Shown here piece by piece: positions 11,299-23,339 of a DNA stretch of 64,000 nt. How positions within the stretch are numbered: position 1 is the first letter of the stretch; each line of letters starts with the position of its first letter. The stretch spans positions 1 to 64,000 of the forward strand of contig JAODUP010001454.1 in the NCBI GenBank assembly GCA_025642065.1. The letters are read 5' to 3'. The notes under the pieces are model-generated. The model searched no databases. It was not told the origin of the DNA and was given only the letters and a program-made list of their open reading frames with translations. This DNA is from Paralvinella palmiformis (lineage: Eukaryota; Annelida; Polychaeta; Terebellida; Alvinellidae). The position numbers and the translations under genes are program-made.

Positions 11299-11380
11299 TT
11301 CCACATGTTCAATTTATCTTTACGTCTCACTTCAAAAATAGCTCGTTTCCCATCTTAGATAAAACTAAAGTTTAAAAACC
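11163..11380. mobile_element. 218-bp hairpin (MITE-like) element
   Basis: Two arms of about 70 bp, 11163-11232 and 11311-11380, are reverse complements of each other, nearly perfect over the inner 50 bp (TTATCTAAGATGGGAAACGA pairs with TCGTTTCCCATCTTAGATAA) and looser at the outer ends. The loop is two (AT)n blocks. The symmetry, size and AT-rich centre match a foldback or MITE-type element. Outer ends are GGTTTTTATA and TTTAAAAACC; no obvious target-site duplication was seen. Confidence 0.75.
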
Positions 11381-11845
11381 TTTTTGGTCACTGATAAATC
11401 TTAGTCGCCTACTTTCGTGTTAATGGCAAATTTATTTATGGCTTAGATTCATGGAAACTGATGATAAATGAAATCGCGAGATATGTTAAGAAAGTACGTT
11501 AAAAAGTTACGCAAAGTCACTTATTACATAACTAACACAGAAGGAAATACTAGCGATGTGTACTTAGATTAGAGCATAATATTACATTTTAACTCTAAGC
11601 TATGTTTCCCAAATTAAAGATAACATGCTCCTTTTTTCGAGTAAAGTGGAGCGGTCATCAACTGAAATCAGGACATGTATCTAGTATACTGGAGATGTCT
11701 TGGCTCATTAAAAACATTTGACTTTGATGCCTGCACGTTCTTGTTTTATAAAACAAATTAATACCAGTTATTTAATTCACTAGAACTCTCTACTGCGCGT
11801 AGAAATAAAGCACGAGTTTGGAAAATGTGATGAGTGGATAAGCAA

Positions 11846-11914
11846 AATAATTATAATAATAATACATTTTAAGCGCTGCATATCCAGCAAGTTGTGCTGG
11901 AACGTTGTATATTG

Positions 11915-11954
<40 letters not shown>

Positions 11955-12008
11955 CTTATTTGTAGTCATCCATGCCTAATAATATAAAAAGAGAGCTAAC
12001 GTTATGTG
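11846..12008 (-). pseudogene. LINE remnant: YADD fragment plus 3' end with (ATT)n tail
   Basis: On the minus strand, 12008-11954 repeats the reverse transcriptase YADD-region segment of the 8.3 kb copy. Below it come (AAT)n at 11914-11950, then an AGCGCT-containing stretch at about 11872-11876 and a second short (AAT)n at about 11848-11860. A GCGC-containing end followed by an ATT-type repeat is the usual 3' terminus of L2-like LINEs. This is a collapsed copy in which most of the C-terminal region has been lost. Confidence 0.6.
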
Positions 12009-12029
12009 TCTGTGTGTGTGTGTGTGTAT

Positions 12030-12068
<39 letters not shown>

Positions 12069-12112
12069 TGTGTGTGTGTGTGTTGTTTGTATGTGTGTGT
12101 GTGTGTTTGTGT
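12004..12112 (+). repeat. (TG)n microsatellite
   Basis: About 110 bp of TG with TATG, TTTG and TTGT interruptions. Confidence 0.95.
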
Positions 12113-12275
12113 GCGTTCGGGTAATGTTGTAAATAGTTTTCAAAGGTTTTAGAATATAGCCAGATAGATACATTTACCTGATACTATATAGTATAAATCT
12201 TTATTATTGCAAGTTAGATCAACAAAGACTCCATTAGTTTGTTAAGTGTCTAAACTGTGTTAATAATTACTTGTG

Positions 12276-12278
<3 letters not shown>

Positions 12279-12330
<52 letters not shown>

Positions 12331-12396
12331 ATATATATATTTTATATATATATATATATATATGTTATACAATGATATATATATATATATATATAA
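12279..12396. repeat. Interrupted (AT)n microsatellite
   Basis: Three AT blocks broken by TTTTAT slips and one unique spacer at 12362-12372. Confidence 0.95.
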
Positions 12397-13830
12397 AATT
12401 ACCGATGTTCCATATTTTTCCCACGTAATACATGAAACTGAGAAGTGTCTTTGCTTCCGTTCAGTAATTGGTATATAGAGAAGAATCATTGTAGTAACCT
12501 ATAAAGTATATTTATTAGTTTAGGGAAAAGGTTATTTTGTTTATAAGTGATTTGATCCTTGGAAATATACTCTGTATCGTTGATGCTGTAATTCTTTTTA
12601 ACTCCATTATTTATGGAAACTCTATTTATATTAGAAAATATATGTTAATGAATTTGCTGCGTTGCACTGATTAATTGTGACCTAATTAAACTGTTTATAT
12701 TAAGTTGAATATTATTTTTAATTAAGTACATTCATTGTATGAAATAGGCAATTACTTATAATGTAGCAAAAATTGTAATATTTTAATAAAGTTTCCCCTC
12801 ATCTAGTATACGATCTCTAACCATCCGATGTACTTAGTATGTCTGGTTGTCATTCGCTAACAAATTTATCATATCTTATACAAAAGAGCATCTGAAGGGT
12901 ATTTCATGCCCATTGTAATCTATTTACGATATCCCCCTTTCAGCTACAACAAGCTTAGATTTATCAAAAACTAATGTCATCTGCGACGTCTAGACAATAT
13001 CCTTTAAGTAACGAAAGTGTCAGTGGGTTAAAGTAAGCTGATATACAACATATGTAGCTGAAGTAAGTTCATATTACTTTTATATACCAAATTTAGCTTT
13101 AAACCAACACAGTAAGTTTAATTAGATTATTTAGTTTAAGTAACTTTTGTATTAGTATTAAATTCTAACTTGCTTATGGAACTGTTACATATGATTTACG
13201 TATTGTGTTATAATTATATAGTATATATAATTATCAATGAAATGTAATCTTACCATCCAGTAAAAAAAAATATAGATTGATATACAACTTGATTTCTGGG
13301 TAGTTATTTGCAATTAATGAAATTTGCAAGTTAAGCCAAACGGTAATTGGATGGACAAAATGTCTTAAGTCAAGATATTAAAAGAGTCTGTCTTGGTTTT
13401 CTAATACATAGTAATGCTACGAATAATTGATGTTACAAATATGCCAAAAAAACTAACCTATGAAAATGACCTATTACACACCCAAGACTTTCTAAATGTT
13501 CCCTTGCCCAATAAATGCACCTCAATGTTAGATGTACCACAATATATATATTCAGCTACACCGATTGCTATGCAACTAATGTGGTAGTTTTTATTCAGTC
13601 CAAAATATCTGAGGAAAACATACATTTGTTGTATAACAATTAAATGCTATAGTGTTATACATTACACAATGTATTATAATTACAGCCAATTTTATCTCCT
13701 ATTATTAAGAAGATAAACAAAGTAAATTGTCATGCGTACATTTATGATTTATGATCTTTTGGTCTAAATATGTCTCATAATAGACAAGTACTAAACCAGA
13801 ATATATACTTAATATATACGTCTTTGTAAA
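12397..13830. other. No feature seen
   Basis: AT-rich sequence without supported genes or repeats. Confidence 0.5.
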
Positions 13831-13832
13831 CG

Positions 13833-13873
13833 CGCGCACACACACACACACAGACACATACACACCCATTGAT

Positions 13874-13949
<76 letters not shown>
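13833..13949. repeat. (AC)n(AT)n compound microsatellite
   Basis: AC blocks at 13833-13862 and 13873-13889 run into about 60 bp of pure AT. Confidence 0.95.
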
Positions 13950-13953
<4 letters not shown>

Positions 13954-16415
13954 ATAAACAAATACTATATGTTTGGCCTTAGTTCTATTTTTTAAATCAA
14001 TAAAACTTCTGCATAACATATTGGTTCATCTTCCATTATCATCAACAGGGCAGAAACAAATGTAGAGGTTATTCTTAACAAACACATTAACATGTATCAG
14101 ACTATCATATCAGCATGCCGACCTGCTCACTATTAGCAAAGAACACCTACTGCAAAAATTAGTTCGTGTCACCAGAAACGCCTGTTACTTTGGTCCATGT
14201 TTTGTTCCATGTCATGCAAAATATATTTTAATAACTTTTATCCCATATAATTGATAATAGTATCAATTAAATTCAATAAATTCAACTCGCATATCATCAA
14301 ATACTCAATAATATCACCATATAAAGTCAATTATTCAAAATATAAATTTGGTACCTTGAATTAAGCGGATGCATTTCAAGAATTTGTAAATATCGGGTGA
14401 CTCGGCCAAATGATATGACAATTATGCGTTTAAAATCAAAGACTCATTTCATAGAACAGGATGTAGGCCATCGCATTTTCTAGCTTGCAATCAATGATAA
14501 ATATTGTATAATTGATTTTAGATGTAATAAAACATATCTATTGTTGAGACCATTCTTATAAACTAAAACAAGCCTCGTAAGCCTAAGGGTATTTAAATAA
14601 TTAATTCCCACCGATTTAGCCAGGCACAATTCTGTTTTATTCATTGAACATTCAGCTTACCAAGAGTAGATAGCAATACGTTTGGGAAGGGGAATATTGA
14701 ATGTACAAGCGTTAAAACATGCCAAGATGCTTTGTATTTATATACGTACTTGTTTTCTCAAATTATGATCCATTTTCAGGTCGATGACTTTCAATCATGT
14801 GTCGATTAATGGTAATGGCTGCAGTATCTAATGACCTAATGACCTAACATAGCATGGTTCATCTAAGGTATTGTTTTATTAAAAACAACAGTTTGTCAAT
14901 ACAAATGTAGTGACTTTCAAACCCTGACGTTTGAATTCATCAAAGTAAATACTGTTGTCACAAACCTTCTTAGAGAATAACAAAATAAAGCTGATTATCT
15001 TTTGTTAATACAGGATAAATAACCACCTGGCGCATATGAATATGCTGTTCTATAGTAACATTATGAATATATTCTGGCACAGTGTCGTTATTAAGTACTT
15101 GACCTCTTAAATGACCTCTTAAATGAAAGAATACCCCCCCCCCCATGAAACATGAGTACAGTGCTTAAGGCTAATGAGGCAAATTGTCGGCTATGATATA
15201 TCATCGCAACCAACAAGTCTATGTTTTATAGAATATGGTAAATACTTCAAAGGTCTTCGTGTATCCGCCGTGTAATGCAGACTGAAAGGTTATAGAAGGC
15301 GTATGCCTGCGTGGAATTTGTTTGATTATAAATTAGCTGATCTTACTGAAAACAGGAAATATCCATTAGTTCGCCCTGTCAACTTCTTAACAATACTATT
15401 CTATCAAACAGCAAACTAACCATCAATCCTCAGTACTCAAATTAATTAGCGATCTTTATCGAGTTATTTTGCTATATGCCGAGTTTAATTAAAGTAAGTA
15501 TTGAGTCGTAGCCCTGGGGTATTCAAAACTCTGGAAAACCATATCGATTATTGGAAATCATGAAAATGGACAGAATCAATCACTCACCCACCAACTCACT
15601 CACTTTTCAAATTAATTTGTAAATTTAGCAGAATTAACTCAAATGTAAATTTCCCCCAAATTTAACTTTATGCATAGCCATCAAGTTTGGTAATTTGATG
15701 CAGCTTTGATGAATAAAACAACAATCATCATCCAGCTGCAATGGCTTCTTGTACGTATCAATTCACTGTAGAATATAATTTCACACATTCAAAGTACCGA
15801 ATGAAATACCACCTTTATACCTAAGCAATATGATCCGTAAATGTATTCCATTGATAAAACTGCGGTATGAGCGCTGTTCACTTTTGACTATACCAAAAAG
15901 TCATACTGCAATGAACAGTGATATATCTTTCCTACCATCTACTCCCGAACTGGGAATAGGTTGTCAACTCATATTAATCCTTTGAGATTAAACTATTGTG
16001 TAAGGTTCATAAAACCCACAAAAAATAATTATTCTATTTACGATATTTTAACCAGTGTATTTATTAATAAATTGCGTTTGTGTATCACGAGATTAGAATA
16101 TGTTTTAATTATATTTGAAATAAAAGCGCCCTATAACAACGCAATGTTAATACGATGCTATATAAAATAAGATGCCTTCCAATTGTTGGCATTCAACAGG
16201 ATTAAAGTAAGTTATTTGCCTTGACCTAACTTAATCAAAATTTAATTAAATTTAGATATTCATTACTTTTTCGGTGGAAATTATTTACAACAAGAAGGAC
16301 GAAATTATATCTGGTATCGAATGGGGAATGATCGAAAGATAATCAAGTAGGTCATATAATTTATTGGATTTGTATGCTTATGAGGTATTTGATCCTCCAG
16401 CAAATATCACAAGGC
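13950..16415. other. No gene seen; C homopolymer at 15134-15144
   Basis: Unique-looking AT-rich DNA. The only point features are a run of C at 15134-15144 and an imperfect hairpin at 15872-15920. Confidence 0.5.
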
Positions 16416-16419
16416 ATAT

Positions 16420-16695
16420 TATGCTGCGGTTAAGATGTTCCCTTTTCTGCGCGTGGAGACTGTATGTTTCCAGGTCCATGCGTTCTAAGAAAAGTTGATC
16501 TAGAGCTGTATATTCCGTGCACTATTTGCGTCTTTGGAGGCACGCCGTTTAAGTGTTTGGCCTGGTTATCCAGCATTTAAATGACTGTAGCAAACACAGT
16601 ACGCTCTTAAAGCATGTACTCCTGACTCAGGAATAGAAACACTGCATCGCATCTCGAGCGGTGGCATTGGACACAGCTCGTGTGATTCGTGTGTT
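16420..16695. other. GC-richer island, unrecognised
   Basis: About 275 bp with higher GC and several CpG than its surroundings. The minus strand carries varied coding-like stretches (for example LERMDLETYSLHAQKREH) interrupted by stops, and the plus strand carries others. It also holds a palindrome, CCTGACTCAGG, at about 16621-16631. It may be a decayed mobile-element coding region or a regulatory island; I cannot name it. Confidence 0.3.
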
Positions 16696-17934
16696 TTATA
16701 TAACAAGTTTAGTTGTATATATAATTCACCTTAGTTGTTTGTAGGAACATAATTATCTTTCCTAAACACGAAGGACAAAAGAAGAAAGAAACTAACAACT
16801 AAAATCGTATTACCTGAAATAATGTGTCCACTGCTAGATTTGGTGTTAAAATATAAAATGAACACAGTTATATATTAATTAATCTCTGCAGGTCGGTGTG
16901 TCTGTCTTTAGCTAATTAGAATATAATATTTATCTAACTAGAATTTATCATATCTTTTTGTACGTGGTCTTCATGTATAACGGCTTTAGGGGTATGTATT
17001 TATTTGTAAGATAAGTTTGAATTTAAAATCATATGCCAAAATAGTGCAGATAAAATGTTGGAATTTAGTTTTTTTCATAATTATTAGAAGGTTGACGTAT
17101 TTGAGAAACAAAGCAATACTAGTGTATCATACCTTTCGATATAGAGACAGTTAGTTATAGTTCATATATTTAAATCCATTTACAGCAGTTCAAATAGAAT
17201 AATGCATATATATTAGATGCTTGATTTACAAAATGCACATTTAGAGAAAACATAACGCTTTGTCAAACAGAAGCGTACATTAGCCACATGCTCCTGTACC
17301 AAGAAGTGTTAAATAAAAATGATCGATTTGAAAACTAACTTCCTCGGGCATCAAATTTATTGTTTGTTTTTATCTGGTTATCTATACCATATATCAGAGA
17401 ACAATATGTATAATCATGACAAATATTGGAAACATATAATTCTGGTTACTTTATCTAAATTTCGTTTACGTGAATACTATAGAATAATTGATAACGAAAC
17501 AGTTACTTTCGTTCGTTCAGTAGTACGTTCCGTAGTCTTATACCTCCCAGTGCACTAGCCAATAGACACTAGGGTCGCTAAGTTTTCAAAGTACGATTAT
17601 TTTAAGAATATAATTGATAAATAAGATATAGAGAGCGGCATTTTGCATCTCCAACTAACACCTCTAGCCTAGTTATTATGTCTTAGTAACACTTTCTACA
17701 TGAACATCAAAATGCAGGCGCAAATAATAATATTCATAACTTTATAAGCTCATACTTAAATAATATTTTAAACTCATACGTCAAGATCTGATCGAAAGAA
17801 AAAATTATACGTAAAAAAATAATAAACGATAACGAACGTACATAGAACATATTAGAATATTATGCATCTACGTGGTCATTTTAATTATATACCCTTAAGC
17901 TAGTCAAAGTGATGAATTTCCGCCAATTTAACAA
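16696..17934. other. No feature seen
   Basis: AT-rich; the short frame at 17319-17558 shows no recognisable features. Confidence 0.5.
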
Positions 17935-18930
17935 CTAGTGTAATATTCAAACGAAACACTGTAGGTCTTGAAAGGAAACTGTTAGCTTCCGTTGACATTA
18001 AGATATATAATTATGGAGTCTTGTTGTTGGTTGAGGTAAATGTTACCCGAGTTATGTCATGTAATGTAGGTATTAAGACAATATATCGTCAGAATTGATG
18101 AAACAAAAGAAAACAAACACCCTTGCCATGATTTTAAAACAACCAGAGTTCAGGATTTAATCATTTACTCTCTGTTTATTAGCACATACAACCTGTGGTC
18201 ACGTCTTAGTTCGAATGAAGTATATTTGTTTAGTGAGAAAGTGGAGGAGTGAGTGAATGTATCATTGAGTGATCGGATGATTCAATGTTTCAGTGAATAG
18301 GTGTTTGAATGATTCAATCGTTGAGTGAGTTATAGTCTGATGGATTGATCAGTGGATTGATCGATGGTTTGATTGATTGATCGGTGGATAATTTATTGAA
18401 TGGTTGAATAATTAATTATGCAGCAATCAATTGAGTGATTAATTAGTTGATCGGTTGAGCGAGTGAGTCAGTTAGTGAGTGAGTCTAGCTGTATGGTTGG
18501 GTGTGTTTGTATGTAAGCAGTGTTCGAATATGTAATTGAGTAGGTGAGCGAGTGATTAAATCAGTTAGTAAGTCAGTAAGTCAGATAATGAGTCTGTGAA
18601 TCAGTAAGACGCTGAGCCAGAGTATCAGTTAGTCAGTGTGACTGTGAGACAGTGATTCCTTAAACGAATCATTGATTGAATTAGTGAGTTAATGGATGAT
18701 CTAGTTAATTACTATGTTGGTAATTCTGATGTAGGCAATCAATCCATGAGGAGAGCTTAGACACAATTAGTCAATGATGATGGCACTATAAGTTTGTTAG
18801 TTAAACATCGCAAGATACTCTCGCTAGCTTAATGTGTTTACATATACTAGCTGACATCTGATTGATTTGGTTTAATATCACTACTATCAAGTGCTCAATG
18901 GTTTTCTCATTCATTCAGACGCGTGCTTAC
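17935..18930 (+). repeat. Dispersed repeat family B, copy 1, with tetranucleotide core
   Basis: The left flank (17935-18070) matches 42235-42345 (shared TAGGTC, CATTAAGA, ATATAATTA, TGGAG blocks in the same order). The core 18240-18680 is a degenerate tract of GATT, GAGT, CAGT and TGAT units. The right flank near 18835-18910 matches 44375-44450 (TGACATCTGATTGATT and the following serine-codon-like blocks). The unit is therefore about 1 kb, with a microsatellite-like centre between unique flanks. No coding capacity is seen. Confidence 0.6.
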
Positions 18931-21055
18931 AATAATCAGTGTTCATACATAGCACAACAAATAATGATGGTCATCCGAAGTAATCGTTAATGACACTAGC
19001 TAATATCTCTTAGCAAACATAGGTAAAATAAGTTATTAGTGACTGCATATTGTCATCACTTACTTTAAATATGACATTCTTACACCGTATTCTGTCTTGG
19101 GCTTTTCATGGGTCCTCTCGATGAAGACCCTTTCTGTTCCAGGCAAGTGTTCTCCGTAAATTATTTTGTCAATGTTGTGTAGCAATCAGATTTTTACGAG
19201 GTGGGGGTGCTTGTGTTTAACCTGTTTGCGAACAAACCCATTCCATCATTAACGCTAAATATAATAGAATATGTAGCTTTTTAATCAGTAATCTCGATCA
19301 CATTTCAGATATTCATAGTTATATTACAATAAAGGTACCTGATTTAACAAATCCTTTCCACTAAGAAAATTAGGATATCCTGTTCACTGTTTTCCTTAAA
19401 TCTAACAGTCGAATAATCTTATTTCCATAATGTAAATCCTTTGGTATCCTTGAATATAATTGGAATGAAAGTTGACTTTAGTCGATCTGTGATGTACAAT
19501 AATAATTAATTTATGGCTGCCATGACATACCGGGTACGAAAGGTTAAGTTTAGATTAAGCTTTAGCGAAAGAGTTTGTAATATGTCCCTACCCTTTAAGC
19601 AAATATTCCTTGTGTAATGAGTCAAGAGAAATTGTGTGCTTCTCTGATAAACGCATCTTCTACATGTCAGTTATCTACCAAGAAGCATCTTCCTCCCATC
19701 TGGTGTTTATTCAAATATAGGCCGCTGTTTGAACAAAGCGGACAACAAGAATATACTTACTTCCGATTTTATTACGAAAATGACAAAATATTTTAATTTG
19801 TTTATAGCTGATTTCAAGGTAGTTGCGTTACATCAAATACGCTAGTTAATATAAATACATATATTTCTTGCACAACATAAATAAAAAGATAATTAGCATG
19901 TTAATCTAAAGTCTCACATATGAAAAGTAATTTAATCTAATTACAGTTTTCCTATTACTTATCTTTCCATATTAATATTAAATATATCCCTGAAAGTATC
20001 GGAATGAAAATAAGTTTTTGATCTGTGAAGGAGAGATGTCAAATACATAATTAGTGTTAAGGTTCCGTTGTAGATTTCTAAACGATGCTAACCCCAATAT
20101 AAGATTACTTTTAAATCCAATCATATACTAATTTGTATTAAGTAGGGGGGAGGATAGCATAACATTGTTAAAATATGACACAAGTAAAACAATCTTGGTT
20201 GATATGCAAATACTAATTATTTTCACACGTGATAAAAAGTTACTAATCAATCACCTACATTAAAATAGTAACATTTCTAGCTCATGCTAGTACCCTATTA
20301 ACTTTACTTATTATTACCCCACCCCGACCTAACTAAGTTAGTCTCAACTTTATGCTGATAGGACCATGACGAGTTGCTGATTGAATTATAATATTTAACA
20401 GAAACTCGTATGCCATACTACATGAAATACAAGAGTAAACCCCTAAAACCCGGGGGTGGAGTTAATAAAGGTTATGCTACCGTGCATTCGAGGAGTAAAT
20501 CTTATTTAATTTGCATACGCATTATTAAATATCTTTAATAGTCGCTTAAATGATGAAACATATTTACTTTTTTATGTTTAATGGAAGCGCAGTGCGTAAC
20601 TCAGATCCTTGACAAAGAACCTTTTTTGTCATTAAGTGTGTGCTATGCGCTACGACACGGGAATCATTGCGACGTCTAGCATAATGTCCATTGATCTCAC
20701 AGTTCATGATTAATAATGAACATAGAGGCGATGCCAAATTGTATTGGTAAAGATATTACATCACTACCAATAGCTGAAATTTGTATAAATCATTAATTTT
20801 TAATATTTTATTCATGTGTAATAATAAGAATATGTGTTCATTGTACCTAGACTTGTGTATATTTGAATGGCTTTTTTTAAACTTCAATTTTATGCAGATG
20901 TCATTTATATGCTGAACCCTAACGAATAATTCCGTAAGATAGATAATGATGCATCATGCTATAATATATGTTCATTAATAATGAAGTAGATCATGCATGT
21001 TTCAGACATTTTAGAATATAATTACTACTTGAAAACTTTCTTTTACATAAATTGA
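18931..21055. other. No feature seen
   Basis: AT-rich, unique-looking DNA. No supported gene. Confidence 0.5.
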
Positions 21056-21079
21056 TATATTCTTTCCATTCTAGGTGTT

Positions 21080-22110
21080 CATCAGCTATAATACCGGTAC
21101 CTAGGAATTTCGTTTTTTGAGACCAAAACTATCTTTTCTCCATTGATCAGTAATTTAAAATTGTTGACATTTAGCTCCATGTTTTTGTTTCTGAATAAGT
21201 CTTAGGTTGTTTTGCTAGCATACAATGACAATGTGTTTGCCTTAATATTTGTGATTCATCATTGATAGATTTACATAACATTTCTGTATTATTTGCTGAT
21301 TGAACTATCGTTGTATCATTGGCAAATAAGATTGTTTTAACAGTTTTCAAATTTCTATGTAAATCATTTGTATACATAATGAATAAATTGGGTCCTAGTA
21401 CATAACCCTGTATGTTAGTATATCACTATATGAGCGGCTATCGTTTTCCTGTACATATTGTCTTAGGTTTGTTAGGTATATGTTAAACATCTCCAGCGCT
21501 ACACCCCTGAAACCATAGTGTGCCAGTTATACTAATAAGGCCATATTATGTATCGTATCAAAAGCCTTGGAGAGGTCCAGGAACACAGCTAGTATAAGCT
21601 GTTTACTTTTAAATGACGTAATAATATATTTGCTTAGACGAGTAATGGCATTACTTGTTCTATGCTTGGGTATAAATCCATGTTGTAAAAAAACGTCGTT
21701 CAAAAGTAAAATGTGATTTAACCTTTTATGAATAACCTTTTCTAATATTTTTGTTAAACACGACAATAATGTCACTGGTCAATAATGTCTAAATTCTTCT
21801 TTATTTTTTTGACTTGTAAATGTGCACAACTTTAGCTAATTTCAAACAGTTTACTATCTCTCCTGTCTCTAAAGATTTGTTAATTATTGATGCTAATGGA
21901 ACGCACACAGATAGTATAATGGGGTTCATACGATCATACCCACTACTCTTTTTCCCTTTCAGGCTAGTAATGATCTCTAAAATCTCTTCTGAGCTTTTTG
22001 GTGTTAAATAAATGGAATTTATTTTTGCCTTGGTATTCATATAATATGCGCAGTGATTTGCTATCATGGATATTCTCAGCTAAGATTGTACCTATATTTG
22101 TGAAGTACAT
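21080..22110 (-). pseudogene. LINE ORF2 reverse transcriptase domain (decayed)
   Basis: Read from 22110 downward on the minus strand the reverse-transcriptase blocks come in order: SLKGKKSSGYD then a PIILSV stretch; IINKSLETGEIVNCLKLAKV; ILEKVIHKRLNHILLLND; HGFIPKHRTSNAI; AVFLDLSKAFDTI (motif A, with the catalytic Asp); QGYVLGPNLFIMYTNDL (motif B); and LFANDTTIV, where the catalytic FADD box has Asn for the first Asp. Frameshifts separate the blocks (frames at 22067-21801, 21775-21527, 21377-21171). The lost Asp and the shifts make it inactive. The block style is of the jockey/CR1 group of APE-type LINEs. It lies directly downstream of an endonuclease remnant in the same orientation. Confidence 0.9.
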
Positions 22111-22559
22111 GCAGAGACCATACGGAATCTGACCAAGACAAGTTTAATTGTGTCCATTAATCATAAACTGTCTGTTGTTGTCGTATTATCCTTAGTTTTA
22201 TCTATCAGAGTATTACTGACTTCGTACGTTTTTTTCTTAAGTTATTCCTGTATTGTACCAGTAATTGGTTATAGTATGATTATTTTGCGATTCTCTTAAT
22301 TCAAATAAACGTATTTCTAAATGCACTAAATTTGGTCCAATGTGCTACAGTTTTTATTTACTGATTTTATTAAGTCAGTTGTCAACTACTCTTCTCTGAT
22401 CATCTTCTTATTCTTAATAATTATTTCTTTTTCTGATGCATATTCATCAAGTACGCCATTTAGTATTTTAATAAAATATTAATAACATTCATTAGACGAT
22501 ATATTTGACAATATGTTCCAGTCAAATTCATTCAATTTAGTTTTAGATTTCGACCTTGT

Positions 22560-23240
22560 TATCTGTAATTGAGCAACTGTTAATTTTTATTGGTTTCTTA
22601 GGTTTGCTGGCTATATTTGACCTTATTACACCGGATATAATATTGTGAGACTGTAGCGTATATATAGACAATGATAGTAGCTGTACTTTTCTGTATTCGT
22701 GTTGCTTCAGTTGTGAGTTTACCTGTGTTCATTTTAGCATAGTTAAAATGTTGGTTTGTGCCCAAATATACATCAGATTTCTGGATTCTAATTATTCCAA
22801 AATATGTTCATAGCATTCAATAGATGTACATATGTTTGTACCAGGAACTCGGTAGATATCTCCAACAATAAATCCATGGTTACTGGATTTTGCTTCAATA
22901 AAAATGTTCTCAAAGTTTCCCTCGATATTTAAGCTTAGATTAGTCATCAGTAAATAATATATATTATATTTTATTTATATGGTTACTCCCCTTCTGGGTT
23001 AAGTTTGATTACGATATACAAAGTTTTAGCCATCAATATGAAACATTGTTTATCGTTAAAAATGGTTTCAAATAATACACATATTTATATTCTGTTACCA
23101 CTACTATTTATGCTATCTAACAATATCTTCAGATCATCAAATGTGCTTAGTAAACTTTCTATTTTGTGATGCAAAACTCTATCTGCATCACCATTCGGGA
23201 ACCGCGGCATCCTTCAAACATCGATATCAGAATATGTACA
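22560..23240 (-). pseudogene. LINE ORF2 APE-type endonuclease domain (decayed)
   Basis: The minus strand just upstream of the reverse transcriptase shows pieces typical of LINE apurinic-type endonucleases: KIESLLSTFDDLKILLDSIN, then a FETIFND segment where the family has ETxLN, then IFIEAKSSNHGFIVGDIYRV followed by PGTN, ILE and NLMYIW, and a TNQHFNYAKMNTGKLTTE stretch in which the usual GTDQN-x-NY pattern has decayed. Stops and frameshifts interrupt it, and the end of the domain (the SDH box) is not clear. The endonuclease nicks target DNA to prime reverse transcription. Order and orientation fit a single ORF2 with 21.1-22.1 kb. Confidence 0.8.
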
Positions 23241-23278
23241 TTATCTACTAAAAAATTCACCACATTGTTCAAGTATAT

Positions 23279-23332
23279 CTTCATCATCATCATCATCATC
23301 ATTATCATCATCATCATTATCATCATCATTAT
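23279..23332 (+). repeat. (ATC)n trinucleotide microsatellite
   Basis: About 54 bp of TCA triplets with TTA variants, lying at the start of the ORF2 remnant. Confidence 0.95.
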
Positions 23333-23339
23333 CAATCAG

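Noticed and set aside
15872..15920. Hairpin that could be a microRNA precursor
   Set aside because: Only a stem of about 8 bp at the base plus 5 bp near the loop, with a large unpaired asymmetric bulge; too weak.
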